Assembly: GCA_017535665.1 (NCBI GenBank)
Contig: JAFXTS010000030.1
Location: forward strand, 1 to 64,000
Direction of reading: 5' to 3'
Source: Bacteroidales bacterium
GTDB taxonomy: Bacteria; Bacteroidota; Bacteroidia; Bacteroidales; WCHB1-69
DNA: 64,000 nucleotides
Below, piece by piece: positions 48,074 through 57,683 of this stretch (its first letter is position 1; the number at the start of each line of letters is the position of its first letter). Under the pieces are notes generated by a model. The model was not told the origin of the DNA. It made no database searches and saw nothing but the letters and a program-made list of their open reading frames with translations. The translations under genes and the position numbers were made by a program.

Positions 48074-50257
48074 TTACAAATTCTCCAAAATGAAGTTCGT
48101 CAGCTTGTTGTAGAGATGCAAGCGGGTGTTGCCACCGTAGATGGAGTGGTTCTTGTTGGGATAGAAGAACATCTCGTACTGCTTGTTGGCCTTGTTGAGC
48201 TGCGTCACCAGGTCGATGGCGTTCTGGAAATGCACGTTGTCGTCGGCAGTGCCGTGGATGAGCAGATAGTTGCCCTCCAGCTGGTCGGCGAAGAAGCAGG
48301 GTGAGTTGTCGTCGTAGCCCGACGGATTGTCCTGCGGCTTTTGCAGGTAACGCTCGGTGTAGATGTTGTCGTAGTAGCGCCAGTTGGTGACCGGTGCCAC
48401 CGAGATGGCCATCTTGAAGGTGCCGTCGCCCTTGAACATCGAGAGCGCGGAGAGGTAGCCGCCAAAGCTCCATCCCCAGATACCGACACGGTCTTTGTCA
48501 ACATACGGCAGCGACTGGAAATACTTGGCCGCCTCAATCTGGTCGATGGCCTCGCATTTGCCCATCTGCTTGTAAATCACTTTCGTGAAAGCGTCGCCCT
48601 TGCGGCCGGTGCCACGACCGTCCACGCAGGCCACAATGTAGCCCTTCTGGCACAGCATCTGGTACCACACGTAGTTGAGCGGGTCGTCGTAGGAGTTCAG
48701 CACCTGCGGGGTCTCGGGACCGCCATACACGTACATCAGCACCGGATATTTCTTGTTGGGGTTGAAGTCAGCCGGCTTCATCATCCAGCCGTTCAGCTCC
48801 ACGCCTTCCGAAGTGGTGAAGGTGAACAGGTCTTTGCTGGTGAAGTTGTAGCTCTGCATCTTCGCCTTGAAAGCCTCGTTATCTTCGATGGTATAAAGTT
48901 TCTTGCCCGATGCGTTGTGCAGGGTGAAAACGGGCGGTGTATTGGCATTGCTGTACTGGTTGCAGTAGAAATGGGCGTTGCTGTTGAAGGTGGGCTCGTT
49001 CCAGCCAGTGCCGTCGGTGAGCATCTTTTTCTTCTTGCCGTCGAAATTAATGCTGAACAAGTCCTGGTTGGGTACGGCCACCTCGTTGGAGAGGTAGAAG
49101 ATGGTCTTCTTCGGGAAATCGATGGCGCAGATGCTGGCCACCTCGTAGTTGCCGCTGGTGAGCTGCACGGGTGTTTTCCCAAATTCAGCCTTGTAGATGT
49201 GTCGGTAACCGCTGCGTTCCGACAGGAAAATCACGGTCTTGTTGTCGTTCAGGAAATAGTAGTTGTCGGTGATGTCAATCCAGCATTTGTTCTCATCGGT
49301 CAGCACCACCTCTTTCGAACCATTCAACGTGTTGCAGCGATAGAATTCCACTTTATTCTGCAAACGATTCATCTTCAGAACGATAAGGTCGGTGGAATTG
49401 TCCAGCCAGTAGATTCTGGGGAAGTAGCAGTCTTCGTGCGGGAAGTTGAGTTTCTCGCATTTGTTGGCTTTCACATCATAAACAAAAATATCCACCACCG
49501 AGTTGTCCTCGCCGGCCTTCGGATATTTGTACTTGTATTCTTCGGGATAAAGCTCGCCCCAGATGGTCATCGAGAACTCTTTCACCTGGCTCTCATCGAA
49601 GCGCAGGAAGGCGAGTTTGTTGCCGTCGGGCGACCAGCAGAAGTATTGGGCCTGGCTCAGCTCCTCTTCATACACCCAGTCGGCCCAGCCGTTGCGAATC
49701 TCATTCTCTTTCCCGTCGAAAGTGATCTGTGTCTCTTTGCCGGTAGAAAGGTCGGTATAGAAGAGGTTGTAGTCGCGCACGAAGGCCACCTTGCTGCCGT
49801 CGGCGGAGAAGTCGGCGAAGTTGATCTTGCCCTTCTCGGGGTCGGCTAACGGCATGAGTTTGTTGGTGGTGAGGTCATAAACATAAAAATTCGAACGGGT
49901 GGAGCGGCGGTAGATGCTCTCTCCTTCTGTGGAAAGAAGGATTTTTTTGCACGAATTGTCGAAAGTATATTCGTCAATGTCGTTGATGGTGAGCTTCCCG
50001 TCGGAAGCCTTTTTCAGCATGTTGTTGCTCAAAATCTCTTCTATCTCCTTGCCCGTCTCGAAGCTGTGTTTGGAGATGGACACCATATCCTTGACGGTGT
50101 AGTAGTCGCTGTTGGGCATCGACTCAAACCCGCGGATGTAGGAGGGAACGAATTGGTAATATTTCCAGATTCCTTCCAGAGTGATTTCTTTCTGTGCGCT
50201 GACGGTGATGCAGGAACAAACCGCGATCAGCAGGAAAAGGCTTTTGATGATTCTCAT
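48074..50257 (-). CDS. Dipeptidyl peptidase IV family serine peptidase (S9B)
   Basis: This 727-aa exported peptidase removes X-Pro or X-Ala dipeptides, part of peptide feeding by asaccharolytic Bacteroidales. It has a signal peptide at 1-21 (ending TVSAQ), a beta-propeller (about 60-470) with the substrate-clamping motif NGWADWVYEEEL near 199-210, and an alpha/beta-hydrolase domain. The Ser is in GWSFGGYLS near 600, the Asp in GTADDNVHF near 677, and the His in PNKNHSIYGG near 708. The gene starts 12 bases after topA on the same strand, so the two are likely co-transcribed. Confidence 0.93.
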   Translation of the reverse strand: MRIIKSLFLLIAVCSCITVSAQKEITLEGIWKYYQFVPSYIRGFESMPNSDYYTVKDMVSISKHSFETGKEIEEILSNNMLKKASDGKLTINDIDEYTFDNSCKKILLSTEGESIYRRSTRSNFYVYDLTTNKLMPLADPEKGKINFADFSADGSKVAFVRDYNLFYTDLSTGKETQITFDGKENEIRNGWADWVYEEELSQAQYFCWSPDGNKLAFLRFDESQVKEFSMTIWGELYPEEYKYKYPKAGEDNSVVDIFVYDVKANKCEKLNFPHEDCYFPRIYWLDNSTDLIVLKMNRLQNKVEFYRCNTLNGSKEVVLTDENKCWIDITDNYYFLNDNKTVIFLSERSGYRHIYKAEFGKTPVQLTSGNYEVASICAIDFPKKTIFYLSNEVAVPNQDLFSINFDGKKKKMLTDGTGWNEPTFNSNAHFYCNQYSNANTPPVFTLHNASGKKLYTIEDNEAFKAKMQSYNFTSKDLFTFTTSEGVELNGWMMKPADFNPNKKYPVLMYVYGGPETPQVLNSYDDPLNYVWYQMLCQKGYIVACVDGRGTGRKGDAFTKVIYKQMGKCEAIDQIEAAKYFQSLPYVDKDRVGIWGWSFGGYLSALSMFKGDGTFKMAISVAPVTNWRYYDNIYTERYLQKPQDNPSGYDDNSPCFFADQLEGNYLLIHGTADDNVHFQNAIDLVTQLNKANKQYEMFFYPNKNHSIYGGNTRLHLYNKLTNFILENL

Positions 50258-50269
50258 AACGGTAGGATT

Positions 50270-52759
50270 TTATTTTTTTCTGAAGGATTTCTTTTTGGCG
50301 GTCGGTGCCGTGGAGGTGACGATTTCCATGCACTCCTGATAGGTAAGGTTTTCTGCCACAGTGCCTTTTGGAATCTTGAAGTTGTCGGTGCCATTGGTGA
50401 TGTAGGGTCCGTAGCGGCCGTTCATCACTTTGATGTCCGCATTCTCGTCGAAGCTCTTGAGCACGTTTTTGTTCTTCGAGTTGGCGATATGCTCGATGGC
50501 CTGTTCGAGGGTCATCTCGGCAATCATGGTGCCTTTCTCGAGGGTGTAGTTCTTGTCGTCGTATTTCAGGTATGGACCGAAGCGGCCGACGGCGGCGGTG
50601 ATTTCCTTGCCGTCGAGTTCGCCCAGCACGCGGGGGGCGCGCTCCACATCCTGCTTGCGTTTCTGCTCGATGAGTTCGATGCAACGCTCGCAGCTGATTT
50701 CAGTGGGCTCCTCGCCTTTCGGCACGGAGATGAACTTGTTGTCGAATTTGATGTAAGCGCCAAACCGGCCGATGCCTACGGTGATGTCCTTGCCCTCGAA
50801 CTGTCCCACCGTGCGGGGCAGCTTGAAGAGCTCCAAAGCTTCCTCAAGGGTGATGCTTTCGATGGATTGGTGCGGTTTCAGACGGGCGTAGCGGGGCTTC
50901 TGGTCCTCGTAGTTCTCTCCAATCTGCACCATCGGACCGAACTTGCCGAGTTTGGCATACACGTTCTCGTTGGTTTTGGGGTCTTGTCCCAACAAACGCT
51001 CGCCGCTGGCCTTCTTCGAGTAGGTGAGGGCCTCCTCAATGGATTCGTGGAAATTGTCGTAGAAGCTCTGCAACATATTCTGCCACTGGATATTACCTTC
51101 GGCAATGTCGTCAAACTCTTTCTCTACCTTGGCGGTGAAACTGTAGTCCATGATGGACTCGAAGTTGTTCTGCAAATATTCGTTCACCACGATGCCGATG
51201 TCTGTCGGGAAGAGTTTGTCTTTCTCGTAGCCGTATTTCTCTTTCTTGGTCTCCTCTTTGATCTGTTCTTTTTTGAGGATGAGCTGGCAAAATTCGCGTT
51301 CGCTGCCTTGACGTGTTTCCCGCACCACATACTCGCGTTTCTGGATGGTGGAGATGGTGGGGGCGTAGGTGGAAGGACGGCCGATGCCAAGCTCTTCCAG
51401 CTTCTTCACGAGGCTGGCTTCGGTGTATCTCGCAGGCGGCTGGGCAAATTTCTGCATCGCCTTGATTTCGGTGTAAGCCAGGGGGTTGCCCACTTCTACC
51501 GGCGGAAGCCATCCCTTTACCTCCTCTTCCTCCTCGTCAGACGATTCGGTATAGACTTTCAAAAATCCTTGGAAAAGAATCACCTCGCCGTTGGCCACAA
51601 ACTTCTCTTCGCGGCCGGGTACAGGAATGGTGATGGTGGTCTTTTCGGTCTTGGCGTCGCTCATCTGGCAGGCGAGGGTGCGCTTCCAGATCAGCTCGTA
51701 CAAACGCTTGGCGAAGGTGTCGCCGGGAATGGTATGGTTGGCCATCGACGTGGGACGGATAGCCTCGTGGGCTTCCTGTGCGCCGATCGACTTGGTCTGA
51801 TATTTGCGGGTTTTGGCGTATTCCGCGCCGTACAGTTTCACAATCTCTTCCTTGGCGGAAGCCAGTGCGAGGGTGGAGAGGTTCACGGAGTCGGTACGCA
51901 TGTAGGTGATGTAACCAGCTTCGTACAGCTGCTGGGCCACCACCATGGTTTTGCTCACCGAGAAGCCGAGTTTGCGGGCGGCTTCCTGCTGCAGGGTGGA
52001 GGTGGTGAACGGCGGGGCCGGCGCCTTCTTGCCGGGGTTTTTCTCCACCGCTTCGGCCACGAAACTCACGCCTTTGCAGTGCTCCAAGAACTTCAGGGCA
52101 TCCTCTTTCGCCTCAAAGCGGGTGTTGAGCTCAGCGTCGAACTCCTGTTTGCCCTGCTCGTCGGCCGTGAAGCGACCCACCACACGGTAGGCTGAGGTGG
52201 TCTTGAACTGGTTGATTTTGCGTTCGCGCTCCACAATCAGCTTGACGGCAACCGACTGCACACGGCCGGCCGACAGCTGCGGTTTCACCTTGCGCCACAG
52301 CACCGGCGACAGCTCGAAGCCCACGAGGCGGTCGAGGATACGGCGGGCCTGCTGGGCGTTCACGAGGTCCACATCCAGCTGACGGGGGTTGGCCAAAGCG
52401 TTGTCAATGGCCGACTTCGTGATTTCGTGGAAAACAATTCTCTTGGTCTTCTCCGCAGGAATGCCGGCGGCCTCCATCAGATGCCAGGAAATGGCCTCTC
52501 CCTCGCGGTCATCATCAGTTGCGAGCCAGACCGTGTCTGCCTCGTTCACCATCTTCTTGATGTCGGTGATCAGTTTCTTCTTTTCCGACAAAATTTCATA
52601 TTGTGGGGAGAAATGCTTAGAAATATCAATTCCCAGATCCTTCTGGGGCAGGTCGCGCACGTGACCTTTGCTGGAAATGACCGTGTAGTCTTTCCCAATG
52701 AATTTCTGAATAGTTTTAGCTTTCGCAGGAGACTCGACGATGATCAGATTTTTGCTCAT
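50270..52759 (-). CDS. topA: DNA topoisomerase I (type IA)
   Basis: The enzyme relaxes negative supercoils by single-strand passage. Residues 1-130 are the TOPRIM domain (LIIVESPAKAKTIQKFIG, with WLATDDDREGEAISWHLME near 76-94). The active-site Tyr is in GYITYMRTDSVNLS near residue 285. The C-terminus (about 590-829) lacks Cys4 zinc fingers and instead has repeated GRFGPY/GRYGPY modules (for example VGRFGPYLKYDDKNY and NGRYGPYITNG), the usual Bacteroidota form. It uses ATG at 52759. Confidence 0.96.
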   Translation of the reverse strand: MSKNLIIVESPAKAKTIQKFIGKDYTVISSKGHVRDLPQKDLGIDISKHFSPQYEILSEKKKLITDIKKMVNEADTVWLATDDDREGEAISWHLMEAAGIPAEKTKRIVFHEITKSAIDNALANPRQLDVDLVNAQQARRILDRLVGFELSPVLWRKVKPQLSAGRVQSVAVKLIVERERKINQFKTTSAYRVVGRFTADEQGKQEFDAELNTRFEAKEDALKFLEHCKGVSFVAEAVEKNPGKKAPAPPFTTSTLQQEAARKLGFSVSKTMVVAQQLYEAGYITYMRTDSVNLSTLALASAKEEIVKLYGAEYAKTRKYQTKSIGAQEAHEAIRPTSMANHTIPGDTFAKRLYELIWKRTLACQMSDAKTEKTTITIPVPGREEKFVANGEVILFQGFLKVYTESSDEEEEEVKGWLPPVEVGNPLAYTEIKAMQKFAQPPARYTEASLVKKLEELGIGRPSTYAPTISTIQKREYVVRETRQGSEREFCQLILKKEQIKEETKKEKYGYEKDKLFPTDIGIVVNEYLQNNFESIMDYSFTAKVEKEFDDIAEGNIQWQNMLQSFYDNFHESIEEALTYSKKASGERLLGQDPKTNENVYAKLGKFGPMVQIGENYEDQKPRYARLKPHQSIESITLEEALELFKLPRTVGQFEGKDITVGIGRFGAYIKFDNKFISVPKGEEPTEISCERCIELIEQKRKQDVERAPRVLGELDGKEITAAVGRFGPYLKYDDKNYTLEKGTMIAEMTLEQAIEHIANSKNKNVLKSFDENADIKVMNGRYGPYITNGTDNFKIPKGTVAENLTYQECMEIVTSTAPTAKKKSFRKK

Positions 52760-53080
52760 ACAATATATTTATATAATTAGTAAATTGGGGCGGCAAAATT
52801 ACGTGAAATTTTCAAATTTTCGGGACTCCGAGCAAAAAAAGTTTCAAATCCGCCAAATTGCGGATGCTACTGGAGGGACAAATCTGTCAGATTACCACAA
52901 AGATACACAGTATCTTTAATGGCGTAAAATTTGTAAAGATGAATGCGTGGCAGGGTAGGGACGTACCGCGTCTCTACATGCGCACAGCGTGTTCCGTAAA
53001 AACCGGTAGAGACGTTGCGCGCAACGTCTCTACGATACGAACCGCGTCTTTACGGTACGCACAGTGTCTCCACAATACAC
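52760..53080. repeat. Intergenic region with GTAGAGACG palindromes
   Basis: Two copies of the palindrome lie here: GTAGGGACG..CGCGTCTCTAC (52955-52977) and a perfect GTAGAGACGTTGCG / CGCAACGTCTCTAC (53006-53033). Degenerate halves follow (CGCGTCTTTACG, GTGTCTCCAC). No gene is seen between the topA promoter region and the composite element at 53086. Confidence 0.75.
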
Positions 53081-53085
53081 ACTGC

Positions 53086-53173
53086 GGCTCCCGAAGGGAG
53101 CCAATCTCAATAACCCCAAATGCAATTTGGGGTTAAGAAAAGGCACTTCACACATAGCATGTCGGAGACATGC
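53086..53173. repeat. 88-bp composite element of three palindromes (copy 2)
   Basis: GGCTCC-CGAAG-GGAGCC (53086-53102), AACCCCAAA-TGCAA-TTTGGGGTT (53112-53134) and GCATGTC-GGA-GACATGC (53157-53173). It has the same three hairpins, order and total length as 34206-34293 but in the opposite orientation. Confidence 0.8.
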
Positions 53174-53182
53174 GCTCTTTAG

Positions 53183-53653
53183 CTATTTTTTCACATACTT
53201 GACAATGAACGGGAATTGGTCGAAATCCTTTAAGGCCATCTCCGTGCCGCGTGCAACGGCGTTCAACGGGTCAGCGGCCACGTGCACTGGCAAATGGATT
53301 GCTTGGGAGATTCGTTGGTCAAGCCCCATCAGCAAGACGCCATCGCCGGCCAAATAGATGCCGTTCTCGTAAATGTCAGCGGATGACTCCGGCGGAATGT
53401 TCTCTAAAACGCTCAGAATGGCTGCTTCAATCTCGGAAATGGAATGGTCGAGTGCGCCGGCAATCTGGATGGAACGGCTTGCTACAATGCCGCCAAGCGC
53501 CAGAACGGCCACCTCGCACGTGTCACTACCGATATGTACCACCATACTGGCATCAGGACTCAACACGTCCAACCCGATACCGATGGCTGCAGCCACAGGC
53601 TCATAGATGCAGGCATTGAAACTTACGGGAATAATGATGGTTTTGATGTTCAT
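53183..53653 (-). CDS. Mini-MreB: actin-like subdomain IIA only, 156 aa
   Basis: Residues 14-75 match the middle of MreB (YEPVAAAIGIGLDV, MVVHIGSDTCEVAVLALGGIV, SRSIQIAG), and residues 76-150 match its C-terminus (ILSVLENIPPESSADIYENGIYLAGDGVLLMGLDQRI..VAADPLNAVARGT). The N-terminal domain I and about 60-70 residues of subdomain IIB between the two parts are missing. Nucleotide-site motifs are altered: DIGGGT is HIGSDT and GGGA is GDGV. The frame is intact, with promoter element R6 20 bases upstream. It is either a decaying paralogue or a reduced protein with a new, non-ATPase role. Confidence 0.7.
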   Translation of the reverse strand: MNIKTIIIPVSFNACIYEPVAAAIGIGLDVLSPDASMVVHIGSDTCEVAVLALGGIVASRSIQIAGALDHSISEIEAAILSVLENIPPESSADIYENGIYLAGDGVLLMGLDQRISQAIHLPVHVAADPLNAVARGTEMALKDFDQFPFIVKYVKK

Positions 53654-53675
53654 AATCGTAATGTTTATTTTTACG

Positions 53676-53717
53676 GCTGCAAAAATAATATACGATTATG
53701 AAAATGTATGGCATAGT
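53676..53717 (-). promoter_or_regulatory. Dispersed promoter element, copy R6 (mini-MreB)
   Basis: On the minus strand: ACTATGCCATACATTTTCATA, spacer, -7 box TATTTTTG (plus-strand 53687-53680), GCAGC. It matches copy R4 over its full 42-base length. The mini-MreB start codon is about 27 bases downstream of the -7 box. Confidence 0.65.
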
Positions 53718-53780
53718 CGCACGCCTTCAAATTTCGGCGTGAAGAAAACGGCTTGGAGCGAGCGTTAAGAAAGAACAATC

Positions 53781-55835
53781 CTACTGCACCGTGCTCCCGG
53801 CATTCACCTCCTTGCCAGGCTGCATCAGCGCCAGACTGCCGTCGGCATTGGCGGCCATCAGCACCATGCCGTGCGACTTCACTCCCTTGATCTCCTTCGG
53901 AGCCAGGTTGATGAGCATCAGCACCTGCTGGCCCACGAGTTTCTCGGGCTCGTAAAATTCAGCAATGCCCGACACAATCTCGCGTTCATCAACGCCTGTA
54001 TTCACTTTCAACTTCAACAGCTTCTTGGTCTTCGGCACCCGCTCGGCTTCCAGAACCGTCACCACACGCAAGTCCATCTTCTGAAATTCGTCGTAGGTGA
54101 TGTCGTCTTTGGCGGGCGTGGCAGGCGCATTCGCCAAGGCATTGGCCTTCTTCGCATCCTCTAATTTCTTCACCTGCGCGGCAATGGCCTCATCTTCCAC
54201 CTTCACAAACAGAAATTCTGGGGTATTGATGGTGTCGCCTGCCTTCAACAGGTCGGTGCGGCCGCCATCAATCCACTTTTTATTGCTGATATTCAGCATT
54301 TTCTGTAATTTTTCAGCGGTGAAGGGCAGGAACGGCTCGCACAAAATCGACAGGCTGGCGCAAATTTGCAAGGAGATGTGCAGGATGCTTCTCACATAGT
54401 CGGGATCCTCTTTCTGCTTCTTCCACGGCTCGGTCTCGGTGAGGTACTTGTTGCCGAGACGGGCCAGGTTCATCAGTTCGGCCTGTGCCTCGCGGAAACG
54501 GTACCGCTCCACACTGTCGCCAATGCGCTGCGGGAACTGCCGGATCTGCTCCAGCACCTCTTTCTCCAAGTCGGTCACGGGTCCCATCTCGGGAATCACA
54601 CCGCCGTAATATTTGTGCGTCAGCGCCACCGTGCGGTTGACAAAGTTGCCGAAGATGGCGAGCAGCTCGTTGTTGTTCTTGGCCTGGAAGTCGCTCCAGG
54701 TGAAGTCAGCGTCCTTGGTCTCCGGCGCAATGGAGGTGAGCATATAGCGCAGCGAATCCTGCTTACCCGGGAACTCGCGGAGGTACTCGTGCAGCCAGAC
54801 GGCCCAGTTGCGTGAGGTGGAGATTTTCTCTCCCTCGAGGTTCAGGAACTCGTTGGCGGGCACGTTCTCCGGCAGGATGTAGCTGCCGTCGGCTTTCAGC
54901 ATGCACGGGAAAATGATGCAGTGGAACACAATGTTGTCCTTGCCGATGAAATGCACCAGCTCGGTCTCCTCGTCTTTCCACCACTTCTCCCAGTCGCTAC
55001 GACCCTGTGCGGCCGTCCACTCCTTGGTGGCGGAGATGTAGCCGATGGGCGCGTCGAACCACACGTACAGCACCTTGCCTTCAGCCTCTTTCAACGGCAC
55101 TTTCACGCCCCAGCTCAGGTCGCGGGTCACCGCACGCGGGTGCAAACCGGCCTCAATCCACGACTTGCACTGTCCGTAAACATTCACCTTCCAGTCCTCT
55201 TTGTGACCTTCTAAAATCCACTCCTTCAACCACGGTTCATACTGATCCAAAGGAAGATACCAGTGTTTGGTTTCTTTCATCACCGGCGGATTACCGCTCA
55301 GCGTGGATTTCGGATTGATGAGGTCGGTGGCGTTCAGCGTCGCACCGCACGCCTCGCACTGGTCGCCATACGCCTTCTCGTTGTGGCAGTGCGGACATTC
55401 GCCCGTGATATAGCGGTCGGCGAGAAATTGCTTGGCCTCCTCGTCGTAATACTGCTGCGAGGTCTGCTCAATGAGCTTGCCTTCGTTGTACAATTTGGTG
55501 AAGAAGGCCGCCGCCGTCTCGTGGTGAGTCGGGTTGGAGGTGCGGGAGTAGATGTCGAAAGAGATGCCTAACTCCTTGAACGACTCTTTGATAATGTTGT
55601 GGTAACGGTCCACGATATCTTGTGGGGTCACACCCTCTTTGCGAGCTTTCAGCGTAATCGGTACGCCGTGCTCGTCGGAGCCGCCGAGGAAAAGCACCTC
55701 CTTGCCGTTGTTGCGGAGGTAGCGGGCATAGATGTCGGCAGGGACGTAAACACCGGCCAAATGACCGATATGTACGGGACCGTTGGCGTACGGCAGCGCC
55801 GAGGTGATGGTATAGCGTTTGGGTTCTTTTTTCAT
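53781..55835 (-). CDS. metG: Methionyl-tRNA synthetase
   Basis: This class I synthetase has the HIGH motif [10 protein letters not shown] near residues 20-29, zinc-binding cysteines ([17 protein letters not shown] near 147-163), the KMSKS variant EKISTSRNW near 336-344, and a fused C-terminal tRNA-binding OB domain (about 580-684). With ATG at 55835 it is 684 aa; earlier in-frame codons add 11 unconserved residues. A weak hairpin lies downstream near 53716-53740. Confidence 0.96.
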   Translation of the reverse strand: MKKEPKRYTITSALPYANGPVHIGHLAGVYVPADIYARYLRNNGKEVLFLGGSDEHGVPITLKARKEGVTPQDIVDRYHNIIKESFKELGISFDIYSRTSNPTHHETAAAFFTKLYNEGKLIEQTSQQYYDEEAKQFLADRYITGECPHCHNEKAYGDQCEACGATLNATDLINPKSTLSGNPPVMKETKHWYLPLDQYEPWLKEWILEGHKEDWKVNVYGQCKSWIEAGLHPRAVTRDLSWGVKVPLKEAEGKVLYVWFDAPIGYISATKEWTAAQGRSDWEKWWKDEETELVHFIGKDNIVFHCIIFPCMLKADGSYILPENVPANEFLNLEGEKISTSRNWAVWLHEYLREFPGKQDSLRYMLTSIAPETKDADFTWSDFQAKNNNELLAIFGNFVNRTVALTHKYYGGVIPEMGPVTDLEKEVLEQIRQFPQRIGDSVERYRFREAQAELMNLARLGNKYLTETEPWKKQKEDPDYVRSILHISLQICASLSILCEPFLPFTAEKLQKMLNISNKKWIDGGRTDLLKAGDTINTPEFLFVKVEDEAIAAQVKKLEDAKKANALANAPATPAKDDITYDEFQKMDLRVVTVLEAERVPKTKKLLKLKVNTGVDEREIVSGIAEFYEPEKLVGQQVLMLINLAPKEIKGVKSHGMVLMAANADGSLALMQPGKEVNAGSTVQ

Positions 55836-55877
55836 ATCAGGTGATTTTATTATTCGTTTTATAATCAATGTTTTCGA

Positions 55878-55905
55878 TAAAAAAGGGGCTCACCAGTGGA
55901 GCCCC
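55878..55905 (-). terminator. mmdB terminator
   Basis: GGGGCTC / GAGCCCC stem with a 7-base loop; on the minus strand it is followed by a run of T (A-run 55878-55884 on the plus strand), 27 bases after the mmdB stop. Confidence 0.88.
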
Positions 55906-55931
55906 CTTCCGTAACATATTCCACCGTCGGT

Positions 55932-57113
55932 TTAGTTGTAGAGGAAGCTCAGCAACACACCGGCAGCTACGGCACTACCGATGACGCCGGCCACATTCGG
56001 ACCCATAGCGTGCATCAGCAGGTAGTTGGTCTTGTCGTATTTCAAACCCTCCACATTCGACACACGGGCGCTGTCGGGCACGGCCGATACGCCAGAGTTA
56101 CCAATAAGCGGGTTGATTTTATTGCCCTCTTTGAGGAAGAGGTTGAAGAGTTTCACAAACAGCACGCCCGTAGCGGTGGCGATGACGAACGACACAGCAC
56201 CGAGGAAGAAAATCAGCACCGACTTGGTGTTCAGGAAGGTAGAAGCCTGGGTGGAACAACCCACCGTCAAACCGATGAGGATGGTGACGATGTCGATGAG
56301 GGCGTTGGAAGCCGTGTTGGCCAAACGCTTAGTTACACCACTTTCTTTCAATAAGTTACCGAAGAAAAGCATACCGAGCAACGGCAGACCCGACGGTACG
56401 ATGAAAGCGGTGAGCAAGATACAAAGGATGGGGAAGAGGATCTTCTCGCGACGGGTAACCACACGGGGCGGACGCATACGGATGCGGCGCTCCTTGTCGG
56501 TGGTGAGCAGGCGCATGATAGGCGGCTGAATCACTGGCACCAAGGCCATGTACGAATACGCCGAAATGGCGATGGCTCCCATCAAACTTGGGGCTAACTT
56601 CGAAGAGATGAAGATGGCGGTAGGACCGTCAGCACCGCCGATGATGCCGATAGCTCCAGCTTCCATCGGAGTGAAATTCAACGCCAAAGCAATGATGTAG
56701 GCGCCAAAGATACCAAACTGTGCCGCCGCTCCGATGAGGATAAGCTTCGGGTTGGAAATCAACGCCGAGAAGTCGGTCATGGCACCGATGCCCAAGAATA
56801 TCAGTGGGGGATAAAACCCCTTTAACACACCGAAATACAGGTAGTTGAGCACGGCTCCATTTTCATATACACCGATTTGTAAACCATCAACAAAGGGGAT
56901 GTTACCCACGATGATACCAAAACCGATGGGGATGAGCAACATCGGCTCAAACTCTTTCAGAATAGCAAGGGCAATGAAGAATATGCCGATGATAATCATG
57001 ATGATGTTGCCGAGCTGCGCATTGGAAAAACCAGTGTACCCCCAGAAATTTTTTACACCCTCTAAAAAGTCAGCGCCAACGCCCAATAGACTTGAAGTGA
57101 AGATACTATTCAT
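55932..57113 (-). CDS. mmdB: Na+-translocating decarboxylase beta subunit (MmdB/OadB)
   Basis: This 393-aa integral membrane protein decarboxylates carboxybiotin and exports Na+, conserving energy. It has about 10-11 helices and the conserved ion-path region AIGIIGGADGPTAIFISSKLAP near 153-174, with NSGVSAVPDSARVSN near 340-354. It lies 22 bases downstream of methylmalonyl-CoA epimerase in one operon, 45 kb from the other subunits of the complex (7.4-10.5 kb). Confidence 0.94.
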   Translation of the reverse strand: MNSIFTSSLLGVGADFLEGVKNFWGYTGFSNAQLGNIIMIIIGIFFIALAILKEFEPMLLIPIGFGIIVGNIPFVDGLQIGVYENGAVLNYLYFGVLKGFYPPLIFLGIGAMTDFSALISNPKLILIGAAAQFGIFGAYIIALALNFTPMEAGAIGIIGGADGPTAIFISSKLAPSLMGAIAISAYSYMALVPVIQPPIMRLLTTDKERRIRMRPPRVVTRREKILFPILCILLTAFIVPSGLPLLGMLFFGNLLKESGVTKRLANTASNALIDIVTILIGLTVGCSTQASTFLNTKSVLIFFLGAVSFVIATATGVLFVKLFNLFLKEGNKINPLIGNSGVSAVPDSARVSNVEGLKYDKTNYLLMHAMGPNVAGVIGSAVAAGVLLSFLYN

Positions 57114-57135
57114 AATAGGTTAAAATAAGTCTGTT

Positions 57136-57546
57136 TTATTTGGTGGGATCTTCGCAGAGTTCGGTAAGAACGCCGCCGGTGCTCTTCGGGTGAAGGAAGC
57201 CAATCTGAAGGCCTTCAGCGCCCGCACGCGGAGTTTTGTCAATCAGGCGGACACCTTTGTCGGCCATCTCGTTCAACGCATTGGCAGCGTTGTCCACGCA
57301 GAAAGCGATGTGATGGATGCCCTCGCCGCGCTTCTCGATGAAACCGGCAATGGTGCTCTCCTCACAGGTGGGCTCCAACAACTCGATTTTGGTCTGTCCG
57401 ACCATGAAAAATGCGGTGCGTACCTTCTGGTCTGCAACCTCTTCAGTGGCATAACACTTCATGCCAAGGATGTTTTCATAATACGGAATTGCATCTTTCA
57501 AACTCTTAACGGCAATCCCAATGTGTTCAATATGTGATATTTGCAT
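57136..57546 (-). CDS. mce: Methylmalonyl-CoA epimerase (VOC superfamily)
   Basis: This 136-aa metalloenzyme interconverts (R)- and (S)-methylmalonyl-CoA, feeding mutase product into the decarboxylase. HIEHIGIAVKSLKDAIPYYE at 5-24 holds the first metal His, RGEGIHHIAFCVDN near 73-86 the second, and a C-terminal Glu in GGVLTELCE completes the site. Its position directly before mmdB identifies that decarboxylase as acting on methylmalonyl-CoA. Confidence 0.95.
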   Translation of the reverse strand: MQISHIEHIGIAVKSLKDAIPYYENILGMKCYATEEVADQKVRTAFFMVGQTKIELLEPTCEESTIAGFIEKRGEGIHHIAFCVDNAANALNEMADKGVRLIDKTPRAGAEGLQIGFLHPKSTGGVLTELCEDPTK

Positions 57547-57630
57547 AACAAAAAATGTTTTCCAAATTAACGGCGCAAAAGTACAAAAAAAAGTAAAAAG
57601 TTCAAACCTTTTCTGAAATATTATTTAATA

Positions 57631-57663
57631 AAAAAAGCGGCCGAAATTTCAACCGCTTTTTTG
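57631..57663 (-). terminator. fadD terminator
   Basis: AAGCGG / CCGCTT stem with further GAAATTTC pairing in the loop, flanked by A- and T-runs. It lies 20 bases after the fadD stop on the minus strand. Confidence 0.85.
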
Positions 57664-57683
57664 ACTTATTAATGAGGAAGAAT

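Noticed and set aside
48341..49849. 502-codon frame antisense to dipeptidyl peptidase IV
   Set aside because: Antisense shadow; the opposite strand carries all catalytic motifs.
50066..52195. 709-codon frame antisense to topA and the peptidase gene
   Set aside because: It spans two real genes on the other strand, including their junction, and has antisense-like composition.
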